Below the pieces are notes generated by a model that ran no database searches, had not been told where the DNA came from, and saw only the letters and a program-made list of their open reading frames with translations. Shown piece by piece: positions 1-6,996 of a stretch of DNA of 9,874 nt. Position numbers and translations under genes: made by a program. The stretch lies in NCBI GenBank assembly GCA_022801735.1, contig JAAWSW010000048.1, forward strand, positions 1 to 9,874. The letters run 5' to 3'. The number at the start of each line of letters is the position of its first letter. Position 1 is the first letter of the stretch. The stretch is from Bacilli bacterium. GTDB lineage: Bacteria > Bacillota_I > Bacilli_A > RF39 > UBA660.

Positions 1-202
1 TAAAAATCATATTAAAAATGATAAACCTAAATTACTTATTTCTGTATATCATAATAATGAAGATTTGTGGAAAATTCCTAAAATGATTGAAGAAATATGT
101 CCTGGATATAAATTTTATTTAAGGAATAATGGTGGTGGGGTATTCCCAACAGAAATTACTTTAATAGGAATTTATGACGAAAATCTTCTTGACTTAAATT
201 AA
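1..202 (+). CDS. FkbM-like SAM-dependent methyltransferase, C-terminal tail (partial, 5' end outside window)
   Basis: An open frame enters from the left edge (codons begin at base 2) and stops with TAA at 200-202, giving 66 visible residues. The visible stretch contains ISVYHNNEDLWKIP followed by an acidic/Ile segment, then PGYKFYLRNN and a final TEITLIGIY. FkbM-type methyltransferases typically end with this pattern (SVYH..eDLw.iP, then P.Y.fYLRh, then eT.Ly). Members of that family methylate hydroxyls on glycans or secondary metabolites, using S-adenosylmethionine bound in a more N-terminal Rossmann fold that is not visible here. The catalytic region cannot be checked, so the assignment rests on the C-terminal signature only. 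The promoter of the next gene begins inside these last codons. Confidence 0.6.
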   Translation, partial: KNHIKNDKPKLLISVYHNNEDLWKIPKMIEEICPGYKFYLRNNGGGVFPTEITLIGIYDENLLDLN

Positions 203-218
203 AAAAATATGTTAGAAT
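189..218 (+). promoter_or_regulatory. Sigma-A-type promoter for the MFS-CBS transporter gene
   Basis: TTGACT (189-194), an 18-bp spacer and TAGAAT (213-218) match the -35 and -10 consensus at five of six positions each. Transcription would start near 225, leaving a leader of about 115 nt before the ATG at 341. The -35 box overlaps the last codons of the upstream methyltransferase gene. Confidence 0.6.
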
Positions 219-272
219 TTATATTGTAATAAAGGTTCAAGAAACAAGTTGTGCTTATATGCATGTAAATCT

Positions 273-310
273 GATTACGGAAGAACTATTTCTATCCGTA
301 ATCTTTTTTT
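273..310 (+). terminator. Intrinsic terminator hairpin; transcription terminator of the upstream gene or attenuator in the transporter leader
   Basis: GATTACGG (273-280) pairs perfectly with CCGTAATC (296-303), and seven T residues follow (304-310). This is a textbook factor-independent terminator. It lies downstream of the best promoter (189-218) and only 30 bp before the transporter ATG. It therefore either ends the methyltransferase transcript or acts as a conditional terminator in the transporter's own leader. UUGUAAU at 224-230 could pair with AUUACGG at 274-280 (two G-U pairs) as an alternative fold, but this is weak inference. Confidence 0.75.
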
Positions 311-340
311 GACCTTTTTTATAGAAGGAGGAAGAAATTT

Positions 341-2188
341 ATGAAAACAAAAAAACCATTATTGATACTTATTGTAACTGCTTTTGCATCTTTTTTAGCA
401 ACCTTTAATGAAACTTTTTTAAATATTGCTTTTACTCCAATAATGAAAGATTTTGGAGTATCTGTTGGGACTGTGCAATGGCTTACTACTGCTTATATGC
501 TTGGGGCGGCTATAATGGTACCTATTTCATCTTTTATGTATCGAAAATTTAAAACTAAACCATTATTTTTATTTACGGTTTGTCTTTTAATTGTTGGTAG
601 TTTGATTTGTGCACTAGCACCTAATTTTGAAATTTTACTTACTGGACGTATTATTCAATCTTTGGGAACAGGTATGTTAATCCCTATAGGAATGAATTTA
701 ACTTTAAGTGTAGTACCTAAGGAAAAGATAGGTACTTATATGGGAATTATGGGGGCCATGACAACTTTGGGACCTTCACTTAGTATTATAAGCGCTGGTG
801 CGATTCTAAGTATTGGTAATTGGCAATTATTATTTTGGATATTTTTAATGTTAACTTGTATTTTATTTATTATTGCTTGTATTATTTTAGGAAAAAGTGA
901 AAAAATGGGTAATCCTAAATTAGATATATTATCTGTTATTTTTGTTAGTTTATCATTGATAGGGATTTTATATGGTGTTTCAACTATATTTAGTGGTAAT
1001 ATCTTAATTGCTTTATTAGGATTAGTTATAGGATTTTTATTTGTAAAAAGACAAAATAGTATAAAAGAACCTTTAATTAATTTAGAAGTTTTAAAAGTAA
1101 AAGAATTTAAAATAGGAATTATTTTAAATATGCTTGGTCTTATGTTGGTATTTTCAATGAATATTATTATGCCTTTATTTATTCAAAATGCTTTAAATGT
1201 TCCTGCGTTTACTGCTTCACTTACTTTGTTTCCAGCAATACTTTGTTCTTGTATTACTGCACCTATTGCTGGTAGGATTTATGATAAGCATGGATGTAAG
1301 AAGATTGTACCCATAGGATTTTTATTGATTTTAGTGTTTATTATATTACTTGGACTTACTAGAAATGTAAATTCTTTATTATTGATAGGAATCTTATATG
1401 TACCTGTAATTATTGGTTCTGCTTTAATTATAGGTCCTGTTCAAAGTTTTGCTTTATCGCATTTAGATAAGAAGAAAAATTCTCACGGAGTTACTATGAC
1501 TAGTACTGGTTTTCAAATTGCTGGTTGTATAGGTTCTTCATTATTTACTGGAGTATATTCACTTATGATAGGGATAGGTAATGCTCAAGGGTTAGCAGAA
1601 AAAGATGGATTAAGTTTTGCTTTTTTAGTGACTCTTTTAGTGGCTGCTTTTATTGCGCTTATAGGATTTTTAATTTCATTATTTGTTAAACGTTATGAAA
1701 GAGAGTCTATGATTGATGCTCATTTAACTTTGAGGAATATAATGAAAAAAGATGTGTTTACAGTGAATGAAGAAGATGATTTGCTTTCTGTTTTACAATT
1801 GTTAACTAATAAAAAAATTAGTGGGGCACCTGTTGTTAATAAGAAAGGCAATTTAATTGGATTTATTAGTGATGGTGATATTATGAGATACTTATCAAAA
1901 TCACATCCATTATTTGTGAATGCTTATTCATTTGCGGCTATTAATGATGGTAATGATTTTGATGAAAAATTGGATAGTTTAATGAGAAGTAAAGCAGGGG
2001 ATGTTGCTAATAAAAAAATTGTTATTATTGATATAAATACAGATGCTATGGATGTTTGTAAAATCTTAACTGATAAGCATCTTAAAAAGGCTCCAGTTAT
2101 GGAAAATGGTAAAATGGTTGGAGTTATCAACAGAAGTAATATAACTAAGTATGCTATTGATACATATTTATCTTTAGTAAATGAATAA
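341..2188 (+). CDS. DHA2-type MFS efflux transporter fused to a C-terminal CBS-domain pair
   Basis: This 615-residue protein is a probable proton-driven drug or metabolite exporter of the cytoplasmic membrane. Residues 1-450 hold about 14 hydrophobic segments, as in the DHA2 (EmrB/QacA) subfamily. They include the family-typical QWLTTAYML (46-54), the TGRIIQSLGTGMLIP region (101-115) and GRIYDKHG (311-318) in a cytoplasmic loop. After the last membrane segment (about 425-449) come two CBS motifs: about 464-520 (IMKKDVFTV ... GAPVVNKKGNLIGFISDGDIMRYL) and about 552-610 (KAPVMENGKMVGVINRSNI). A 30-residue acidic/serine insert separates them. Tandem CBS domains usually bind adenosine nucleotides, so gating or sensing by nucleotide level is inferred. 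AAGGAGG at 325-331 supports the ATG at 341. Ordinary DHA2 proteins end after the membrane part at about 450-500 residues, so the extension is notable. The substrate is unknown. Confidence 0.88.
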   Translation: MKTKKPLLILIVTAFASFLATFNETFLNIAFTPIMKDFGVSVGTVQWLTTAYMLGAAIMVPISSFMYRKFKTKPLFLFTVCLLIVGSLICALAPNFEILLTGRIIQSLGTGMLIPIGMNLTLSVVPKEKIGTYMGIMGAMTTLGPSLSIISAGAILSIGNWQLLFWIFLMLTCILFIIACIILGKSEKMGNPKLDILSVIFVSLSLIGILYGVSTIFSGNILIALLGLVIGFLFVKRQNSIKEPLINLEVLKVKEFKIGIILNMLGLMLVFSMNIIMPLFIQNALNVPAFTASLTLFPAILCSCITAPIAGRIYDKHGCKKIVPIGFLLILVFIILLGLTRNVNSLLLIGILYVPVIIGSALIIGPVQSFALSHLDKKKNSHGVTMTSTGFQIAGCIGSSLFTGVYSLMIGIGNAQGLAEKDGLSFAFLVTLLVAAFIALIGFLISLFVKRYERESMIDAHLTLRNIMKKDVFTVNEEDDLLSVLQLLTNKKISGAPVVNKKGNLIGFISDGDIMRYLSKSHPLFVNAYSFAAINDGNDFDEKLDSLMRSKAGDVANKKIVIIDINTDAMDVCKILTDKHLKKAPVMENGKMVGVINRSNITKYAIDTYLSLVNE

Positions 2189-2189
2189 A

Positions 2190-2227
2190 TAAAAAAATAC
2201 ACTTCATAAAAAGCGTATTTTTTTTTA
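2190..2227. terminator. Bidirectional terminator between convergent genes
   Basis: AAAAAAATAC (2191-2200) is complementary to GTATTTTTTT (2215-2224), with a further CTT/AAG pairing inside the loop. A T-run follows on the plus strand and, read from the other side, the A-run supplies the U-tail for the minus strand. It lies between the transporter stop (2186-2188) and the minus-strand gene, whose stop codon (2225-2227) it touches. Confidence 0.8.
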
Positions 2228-2959
2228 TAATCTTTTTTTTGCTTCATTAATTAGTTTTGCAAATAAGGTATTATGTTCATCTTCTAATTCAGGATGCCAT
2301 TGAACACCAAGAATAAATAAATCTTTATTTTTATATTCAATGCTTTCAGTTATTTTATTGTCATCAGTAGCGCCAATCATAACGTTATCCCCAAGTTTTG
2401 CAATTTTATATGAATGCATACTTAGGACGGATAATTTATTACTTTTATAAATATCGTTTAGTATTGATTGTTTATTAAATGTTATATTATGCTTATTTTG
2501 TTCATAGTTATTACGGGTAACATCACTTTTGTAGTGGTTTTCTATATGTTCTAAAAAGTATATTTTTTGTTGTTTGATTTCTTCGTATTCTTTAATAATA
2601 TTTTCATATTCTAATGGTAATTCTTTTTTGATAAGTTTATTTTCCAAATAAGAATATACTCCGATTGTTTGCATGCCTAAACAAATGCCTAATAATGGTT
2701 TGTTTTGTTTTATAGCATAGTTTATAGTTTTAAATGCATAAGGTTGTATTTTATTTCCACCACAAAGGAGAAAAGCATCACACATTTCTAAACTAGCGTA
2801 ATCTAATTCATTATCATTTAATAGAATGCCAACAGGAACACCACCATTTTCACTTATTTTTTTACTGTAGCCATTAATAAAAGAGTATTGATCTTGATAA
2901 GGATCATCATTTTCAAAAAGATGACTTGTTGGTAAAATTCCTACTTTTATTTTTTTCAT
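2225..2959 (-). CDS. Class I glutamine amidotransferase-like / peptidase C26 (gamma-glutamyl-GABA hydrolase-like) protein
   Basis: The 244-residue cytosolic protein has the class I amidotransferase hydrolase fold. The nucleophile elbow is GICLGMQ (91-97, Cys93), and the catalytic His/Glu pair lies in GVQWHPEL (218-225, His222 and Glu224). FLLCGGNKIQPY (63-74) corresponds to the oxyanion strand written LLTGGgDvdP.Y in the PuuD/peptidase C26 family, where it is changed here to NKIQP. These enzymes cleave gamma-glutamyl amide bonds, for example gamma-glutamyl-GABA, but the substrate cannot be read from the sequence. Length is normal for the family (about 230-255). GAGGTGA on the minus strand (2964-2970) precedes the ATG by the usual distance. 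It is a single-gene unit, divergent from the carboxypeptidase gene. A canonical downstream partner such as PuuA or GadC is absent. Catalytic class is confident, specific function is not. Confidence 0.82.
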   Translation of the reverse strand: MKKIKVGILPTSHLFENDDPYQDQYSFINGYSKKISENGGVPVGILLNDNELDYASLEMCDAFLLCGGNKIQPYAFKTINYAIKQNKPLLGICLGMQTIGVYSYLENKLIKKELPLEYENIIKEYEEIKQQKIYFLEHIENHYKSDVTRNNYEQNKHNITFNKQSILNDIYKSNKLSVLSMHSYKIAKLGDNVMIGATDDNKITESIEYKNKDLFILGVQWHPELEDEHNTLFAKLINEAKKRL

Positions 2960-2996
2960 GTTATCACCTCGTAATAAAATATTAATTTTTATTTTT

Positions 2997-3025
2997 ATAT
3001 TACGTTAATTATTTAGTTATGTCAA
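2997..3025 (-). promoter_or_regulatory. Promoter of the peptidase C26 gene (minus strand)
   Basis: Read on the minus strand, a perfect TTGACA (3025-3020) is followed after 17 bp by TAATAT (3002-2997). Transcription would begin near 2990, about 30 nt upstream of the ATG at 2959. It lies in the 121-bp divergent intergenic region shared with the dacF-like gene. Confidence 0.6.
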
Positions 3026-3080
3026 ATGTGTTTTTAGTATATAAATTTTACAATTACATATTTTTAATTAGAGGTGGATT

Positions 3081-4241
3081 ATGAAGAGAGTATTAGGATT
3101 TTTATTAACTTTTGTTTTATTTATTTTTCCTTTTCAGTTTGTAAGAGCAGAGGAATTGAAACTTGCAGAAAATGCGAAGTCTGCTATTTTGATTGAGGCT
3201 AGTACTGGGAAAGTTTTATTTGAAAAAAATGCGGATGAAAAACTGGTTCCTGCTAGTATGACTAAAATGATGAGTATGCTTTTGATTATGGAAAACATTG
3301 AAGCAGGAGTATTAAAGTGGGATCAAATGATTACGGTTAGTGAGCATGCTTCTAGTATGGGTGGTAGTCAGATTTTACTTGAAACTGGTGAAAAAATGTC
3401 AGTTAAGGATTTGTTTAAAGGAGTTGCTATTGCATCGGGTAATGATGCGGTTGTGGCGCTTGGTGAGGCAATTGCTGGTAGTGAGGCTGGATTTGTTGAT
3501 ATGATGAATAAAAAGGCTAAAGAACTTAATTTAAAGAATACTAATTTTAAAACGCCACATGGTCTTGATGCAGCAAATCATTATTCTAGTGCAAGGGATA
3601 TGAGTATTATTGCTAGAGAACTTGTTAAGCATGAAAAGGTTCTTGAGTTTACTTCTGTTTATGAAGATTATTTGAGAGAAAATACTGATAAAAAAATATG
3701 GCTTGTAAATACCAATAAGTTAGTTAGGTTTTATGATGGAGTTGACGGTCTTAAAACGGGATATACTAAAGATGCAGGTTATTGTTTAACTGGAACGGCT
3801 AAAAAAGATGGTATGAGAATTATTGCGGTTGTAATGGGGGAACCTGATAGTAAGACTCGTAATAAGGAAGTTAGTGAGATGCTAGATTATTCTTTTGCAC
3901 AGTATAAAATTGATACTTTATTAAAGAAGGAATCATCTGTGGGAAAATATGAAGTTAATAAGGCTAAGGAAAAATATATAGAGGTAGTTCCTAAGAGTGA
4001 TGTAACAGTTCTTCGAAAGAAAAGTGAGAAAAGTGGGAATGCTTCTTATGAAGTTAAACTTAATGATTTAAAAGCCCCTATTAAAAAGGGAGATGTGGTT
4101 GGTAAACTTAGAATAAAAGAGAACGGGAAGTATATTCGAACTATTGAGTTAACAACTAAGAATGATATTAATAAGGCTAATATTGGACAGTTATATTTAA
4201 GATATTTAACGGATATTGTAACTGGTGATATATCTATTTAA
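3081..4241 (+). CDS. dacF: D-alanyl-D-alanine carboxypeptidase (DacF/PBP5-type, peptidase S11)
   Basis: This 386-residue low-molecular-weight penicillin-binding protein trims the terminal D-Ala from peptidoglycan stem pentapeptides outside the membrane. A signal peptide covers residues 1-23 (basic MKR, hydrophobic core, cleavage after VRA). The three active-site motifs are all present: SMTK (Ser59-Lys62), SGN (119-121) and KTG (225-227). Long stretches such as ASMGGSQI, NHYSSA and EDYLRENTDKK follow Bacillus DacF closely. A PBP5-type C-terminal beta domain (about 275-360) and a short amphipathic tail (about 362-386) that would anchor it to the membrane follow. The length fits DacF (about 389). 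AGAGGTGG ends a few bases before the ATG. A terminator directly follows, so it is monocistronic. Presence of the gene shows the organism has a cell wall; it does not by itself imply sporulation. Confidence 0.93.
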   Translation: MKRVLGFLLTFVLFIFPFQFVRAEELKLAENAKSAILIEASTGKVLFEKNADEKLVPASMTKMMSMLLIMENIEAGVLKWDQMITVSEHASSMGGSQILLETGEKMSVKDLFKGVAIASGNDAVVALGEAIAGSEAGFVDMMNKKAKELNLKNTNFKTPHGLDAANHYSSARDMSIIARELVKHEKVLEFTSVYEDYLRENTDKKIWLVNTNKLVRFYDGVDGLKTGYTKDAGYCLTGTAKKDGMRIIAVVMGEPDSKTRNKEVSEMLDYSFAQYKIDTLLKKESSVGKYEVNKAKEKYIEVVPKSDVTVLRKKSEKSGNASYEVKLNDLKAPIKKGDVVGKLRIKENGKYIRTIELTTKNDINKANIGQLYLRYLTDIVTGDISI

Positions 4242-4263
4242 ACAAGTGTAAACTTGTTTTTTT
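4240..4263 (+). terminator. Intrinsic terminator of the dacF-like gene
   Basis: AAACAAGT (4240-4247) and ACTTGTTT (4252-4259) form a perfect 8-bp stem around a GTAA tetraloop, followed by a run of T residues to 4263. The stem starts inside the TAA stop codon (4239-4241). Confidence 0.85.
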
Positions 4264-4274
4264 ATAAAAAGTTA

Positions 4275-4303
4275 TTGTTTTTAACGCGAACGTATGTTAT
4301 GAT
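4275..4303 (+). promoter_or_regulatory. LexA-controlled promoter of the DinD/BRO-like gene (SOS box 4287-4300)
   Basis: TTGTTT (4275-4280), 17 bp and TATGAT (4298-4303) form a plausible sigma-A promoter. CGAACGTATGTTAT (4287-4300) lies between and onto the boxes. It matches the Gram-positive LexA site CGAAC-RNRY-GTTYC at 12 of 14 positions: the left half-site is perfect, and the last two bases differ. A LexA dimer here would block polymerase directly. The downstream gene resembles E. coli DinD, itself a LexA target, which independently supports the reading. Confidence 0.75.
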
Positions 4304-4442
4304 TAATCTGATATTAGGGCCCAATCTCGCTTAGTACGGGGAAATGTGAGTTTATTCATTTTTTATTTTAGGTATAGGGCAAATTTATAAAGGGAGGAGG
4401 TATTTTTATTTTTCTTGTTAATATTGAAAGGAGATGATAGAA
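4304..4442 (+). other. Long untranslated leader of the DinD/BRO-like gene with an unused strong Shine-Dalgarno
   Basis: From the predicted start (about 4310) the leader is about 130 nt. It contains the self-complementary GGGCCC (4317-4322) and a local GC-rich stretch (4316-4345). An excellent Shine-Dalgarno, GGGAGGAGGT (4392-4401), has no ATG, GTG or TTG at a proper distance in a frame of any length. The functional site is AAAGGAG at 4427-4433. I could not match the leader to any riboswitch class I know. Confidence 0.4.
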
Positions 4443-5288
4443 ATGCAAGAAAACAAATTAGAAACAATTACAAATTTATTTGAAGGAAAGGAAATTAGAA
4501 GTATATGGGACGATGAAAAAGAAGAATATTATTTTTCAGTTGTCGATGTGATTTCTGTTTTGACTGAAAGTAAAATTCCTAGACGTTATTGGACAGACTT
4601 GAAAAATAAATTAGTAGAGGAAGGCAGTCAGTTGTACGAAAATATCGTACAACTGAAAATGAAATCTAAAAAAGATGGAAAAAATTATTTGACAGATGTA
4701 TTAGATACAGAAGGAATATTAAGACTTATAGAGTCGGTTCCTAGCCCAAATGCAGAACCTTTTAAGTTATGGCTTGCTCATTTAGGTAAGGAGAGAATAG
4801 ACGAAGTGTTTGATCCAGAACTGGCTATTAATAGAGCGGTTTCATATTATCAGAAAAAGGGATACTCTGATGATTGGATAAAGTCTAGAGTTAATGGAAT
4901 TCTTAGTAGAAAAAAATTAACTGATGCTTGGAAAGAAAATGGAATAAATGAAAGTTATGAGTATGCTATGCTGACAAATGAAATATATCAAAATTGGTCT
5001 GGTATGACTGCTAATGAGTATAAAAAGTTAAAGGGTATTAGAAAAGAATCGCTTAGAGACAATATGAGTGATATTGAATTAGTACTTGCTGATTTAGGGG
5101 AACTGACTACAAGAGATATAGTTCAAACTGAAAAGCCTTATGGGATAGATGAAAATTTAAAAGTTGCTAAAAGAGGTGGGAAGGTATCTTTAGTGGCGAA
5201 GGAACTTTATGAAAAAGAAACTAATAGAAATGCTGTTACTAGTGAGAATAATAAAGGTATTATTAATGTGTTAGAAAATAAAGATTAA
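4443..5288 (+). CDS. DinD-like / BRO-N family DNA-damage-inducible protein
   Basis: The start is placed at the ATG at 4443 rather than the ATG at 4434, because the AAAGGAG site (4427-4433) abuts the latter and sits 9 bp from the former. The product is 281 residues. Residues 8-115 have the layout of the BRO-N/phage antirepressor domain (FSVVDVISVL then RYWTDLKNKL, LTDVLDTEGILRLIESVPS, WLA). The C-terminal half follows E. coli DinD in length and order: KKLTDAWKENG, Y..L....Y..KLKGI, then DNMSDIEL.LADL and a T-rich helix, ending at about 274-281 residues. E. coli DinD is SOS-induced and is reported to inhibit RecA-mediated strand exchange; related proteins are found in phages. The SOS box upstream fits that role. 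No other phage gene is visible nearby. It is probably monocistronic: the next gene has its own -10 element. Confidence 0.78.
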   Translation: MQENKLETITNLFEGKEIRSIWDDEKEEYYFSVVDVISVLTESKIPRRYWTDLKNKLVEEGSQLYENIVQLKMKSKKDGKNYLTDVLDTEGILRLIESVPSPNAEPFKLWLAHLGKERIDEVFDPELAINRAVSYYQKKGYSDDWIKSRVNGILSRKKLTDAWKENGINESYEYAMLTNEIYQNWSGMTANEYKKLKGIRKESLRDNMSDIELVLADLGELTTRDIVQTEKPYGIDENLKVAKRGGKVSLVAKELYEKETNRNAVTSENNKGIINVLENKD

Positions 5289-5312
5289 TTTTGATATCAA
5301 ATAAAAAAATAG

Positions 5313-5342
5313 TTGCTCATGGTATATTAAATATGTTATTAT
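5313..5342 (+). promoter_or_regulatory. Possible promoter of yqeG-yqeH
   Basis: TTGCTC (5313-5318), 18 bp and TATTAT (5337-5342) give a moderate match; an overlapping perfect TATAAT lies at 5340-5345 but lacks a good -35 at 17 bp. Either would put the start at 5350-5352, immediately before the ribosome binding site at 5353-5362. Confidence 0.4.
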
Positions 5343-5367
5343 AATAGTAGTTAAAGGGAGGGATATT

Positions 5368-5889
5368 ATGGAAAAATATATACCAGATATATATCAAAAA
5401 AGTATCTATACTCTTGATTACTCAAAATTGTTAAGTAGGGGAATTAAATGTATTTTATTTGATTTAGATAATACTTTAGTAGGGGCATGTAGTGATGAAC
5501 TTATACCTAAAACTAAGGATTTAATTATTGGATTAAAACAAAAAGGTTTTAAGGTTATTATTTTTTCTAATAGTCCTAAAGGTCGTGTTAGTAAATTTAG
5601 TGAAATGTTAGATGTAAATGCTGTACATTTTGCTTGTAAACCTTTTCAAGGAAAGTTAAAAAAATTAATTAATGAAACAGGTTTTAAATTAAATGAAATC
5701 GCAATTATTGGTGACCAAATGATGACTGATATTTTAGTTGGTAATAAAGCTGGAATAACTACTATTTTAGTAAACCCAGCATCTAACAAGGATCATATAC
5801 TTGCTAGATTTAGTCGTCATAGTGAATATAGAAAAATGAAGAAACTTAGAGATAAAGATTTATTTTGTAAAGGAAGATATTATGACTAA
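5368..5889 (+). CDS. yqeG: YqeG-family HAD (subclass IIIA) phosphatase
   Basis: This 173-residue cytosolic protein carries all four haloacid-dehalogenase motifs. Motif I is LFDLDNTLV (30-38) with nucleophile Asp32 and acid Asp34. Motif II is FSNSP (66-70). The motif III lysine is Lys91 in CKPFQGKLKK. Motif IV is IGDQMMTDI (114-122) with Asp116 and Asp121 for magnesium. Length and layout are those of the YqeG group, which sits next to yqeH in most Bacillota. A physiological substrate has not been firmly established for this family. AAAGGGAGGG (5353-5362) is a strong ribosome binding site. Its last 8 bp overlap the start of yqeH, indicating translational coupling. Confidence 0.9.
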   Translation: MEKYIPDIYQKSIYTLDYSKLLSRGIKCILFDLDNTLVGACSDELIPKTKDLIIGLKQKGFKVIIFSNSPKGRVSKFSEMLDVNAVHFACKPFQGKLKKLINETGFKLNEIAIIGDQMMTDILVGNKAGITTILVNPASNKDHILARFSRHSEYRKMKKLRDKDLFCKGRYYD

Positions 5890-6859
5890 GTGTATTGGAT
5901 GCGGGGCTATTTTACAAGATATAGATGTAAATAAGGAAGGCTATACTAGAAATTTAGATAACGAGTTATGTGAAAGATGTTTTAAAATTAGGCATTATAA
6001 TGAATATAAGTTTGTGGATAAATCTAATGATTATTATTTGGATATAATTAAGAAAATTGAAAAAACTAATGATTTAGTGGTTCTAGTTACTGACTTTTTA
6101 AATACTTCCAGTTTAAATGATTTGGATATTAAAAATCCGATTTTGTTGGTGCTTGCTAAAAGGGATTTAATTCCTAGACATTTGGATGAAAATAAGTTAC
6201 TTAATAGTATTAAGACTGATTTAAATGTTGTGGATAAAGTTATAGTAGGTAGTAAAAACAATTATAATTTAGATTTATTATTTTCTAAAATAAATAAATA
6301 TAAAACTAGCAAAAATGTTTATGTGGCTGGATATACTAATGCTGGTAAAAGTACATTAATTAATAAGTTAGTTAAAAATTATGGGGATAATGATACTACT
6401 ATTACTACTAGTATTTTACCTTCAACAACTTTAGATTTGATTGATGTTAAAATTAATGATGATTTGGTAATTATTGATACACCTGGATTACTTGATGAAG
6501 GCAGTATTATTTTAAATTCAGAGGGTGATTTACTAAATAAGATTTTACCTAAGCGTGAAATTAAACCTTCAGTAATACAGGTTAAAGTTGATCAAACTAT
6601 TTTGGTTTCAGATGTTTTTAGAATGGATGTTACTAAAGGAACTAATTTGATATTTTATATTTCTAATGATTTAAAATTGGAAAGATTATATAAGGGAACA
6701 TCAAGACTTAGTGAATTATTTATGACAGAGTTTGATGTTAAGGCAGGTAGTGATATTGTTATTAAGGGTCTTGGTTTTATTAAGTCTACTGGAGATTGTA
6801 AAGTTAAAGTTTATATAGATAAAAACGTTAATGTAAGTGTCAGGTCATCAATTATCTGA
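5882..6859 (+). CDS. yqeH: YqeH, circularly permuted GTPase for 30S ribosome assembly
   Basis: The 325-residue protein begins with the YqeH treble-clef zinc motif: CIGC (Cys4, Cys7) and CERC (Cys30, Cys33) in LCERCFKIRHYNEY. GTPase motifs then come in permuted order: G4 as LAKRD (91-95), G5-like VGSKNN (122-127), G1/P-loop as GYTNAGKST (150-158), a TTTLDL G2-like region at about 181-185, and G3 as DTPG (199-202). A C-terminal beta-rich domain (about 225-325) follows. YqeH binds the small ribosomal subunit and is needed for its maturation. At 325 residues it is shorter than the Bacillus protein (366), mostly in the C-terminal part. AAAGGAAG (5869-5876) lies inside yqeG. The usual followers (aroE, yhbY/yqeI, nadD, yqeK, rsfS) are absent here. 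The last 33 bp are duplicated 447 bp downstream. Confidence 0.93.
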   Translation: MTKCIGCGAILQDIDVNKEGYTRNLDNELCERCFKIRHYNEYKFVDKSNDYYLDIIKKIEKTNDLVVLVTDFLNTSSLNDLDIKNPILLVLAKRDLIPRHLDENKLLNSIKTDLNVVDKVIVGSKNNYNLDLLFSKINKYKTSKNVYVAGYTNAGKSTLINKLVKNYGDNDTTITTSILPSTTLDLIDVKINDDLVIIDTPGLLDEGSIILNSEGDLLNKILPKREIKPSVIQVKVDQTILVSDVFRMDVTKGTNLIFYISNDLKLERLYKGTSRLSELFMTEFDVKAGSDIVIKGLGFIKSTGDCKVKVYIDKNVNVSVRSSII

Positions 6860-6875
6860 TGCTTTTTTATTTACA
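6827..6875 (+). repeat. 49-bp perfect direct repeat, copy 1 (3' end of yqeH plus terminator)
   Basis: The 49 bases are identical to 7274-7322. They comprise the last 11 codons of yqeH including the TGA stop (6827-6859) and 16 bp of downstream terminator and AT-rich sequence. The bases flanking each copy differ. Copy 1 is part of the intact gene. The offset is exactly 447 bp. Confidence 0.97.
6846..6868 (+). terminator. Terminator of yqeG-yqeH (first repeat copy)
   Basis: CATCA (6846-6850) pairs with TGATG (6857-6861) around ATTATC, then C and six T residues. The short stem makes it moderate. The stem contains the yqeH stop codon. An identical copy is at 7293-7315. Confidence 0.55.
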
Positions 6876-6930
6876 AAAATGGTAAATCTGTTTATAAAAA
6901 TATGCGAAAAAGGGAGTTTTGTAAAAAGCA

Positions 6931-6959
6931 TTGACTTAGGCGTTTAATTAATATATATT
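6931..6959 (+). promoter_or_regulatory. Promoter of the toxin-like mRNA
   Basis: TTGACT (6931-6936), 17 bp and TATATT (6954-6959) match the consensus at five of six positions in each box with ideal spacing. Transcription would begin at about 6966, giving a leader of about 83 nt before the small reading frame at 7049. Confidence 0.7.
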
Positions 6960-6996
6960 ACTACTCACGGAGATATTATAACCTCTATCGGTGTTT

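Noticed and set aside
259..312. 17-codon frame in the transporter leader as a true gene
   Set aside because: It has no ribosome binding site at proper distance; it is kept only as a possibility within the attenuator finding.
1924..2247. 107-codon open frame on the minus strand
   Set aside because: It lies almost wholly inside the CBS-coding end of the transporter gene, has no ribosome binding site and no family pattern; it is an antisense shadow.
3038..3045. TATATAAA as the -10 of the dacF-like gene
   Set aside because: The -10 is plausible, but no acceptable -35 lies at 16-18 bp (TTATGT at 3017-3022 matches poorly), so I do not list a promoter.
4434..4442. Upstream ATG as the start of the DinD-like gene
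   Set aside because: The ribosome binding site AAAGGAG ends at 4433, leaving no spacing; the ATG at 4443 has the normal 9 bp.
5290..5301. 12-bp palindrome TTTGATATCAAA after the DinD-like gene
   Set aside because: It has no loop for an RNA hairpin and no T-run. It could be an operator, but a single AT-rich palindrome in AT-rich DNA is weak evidence.
6034..6261. 75-codon open frame on the minus strand
   Set aside because: It is antisense to yqeH, low-complexity and without a start signal.
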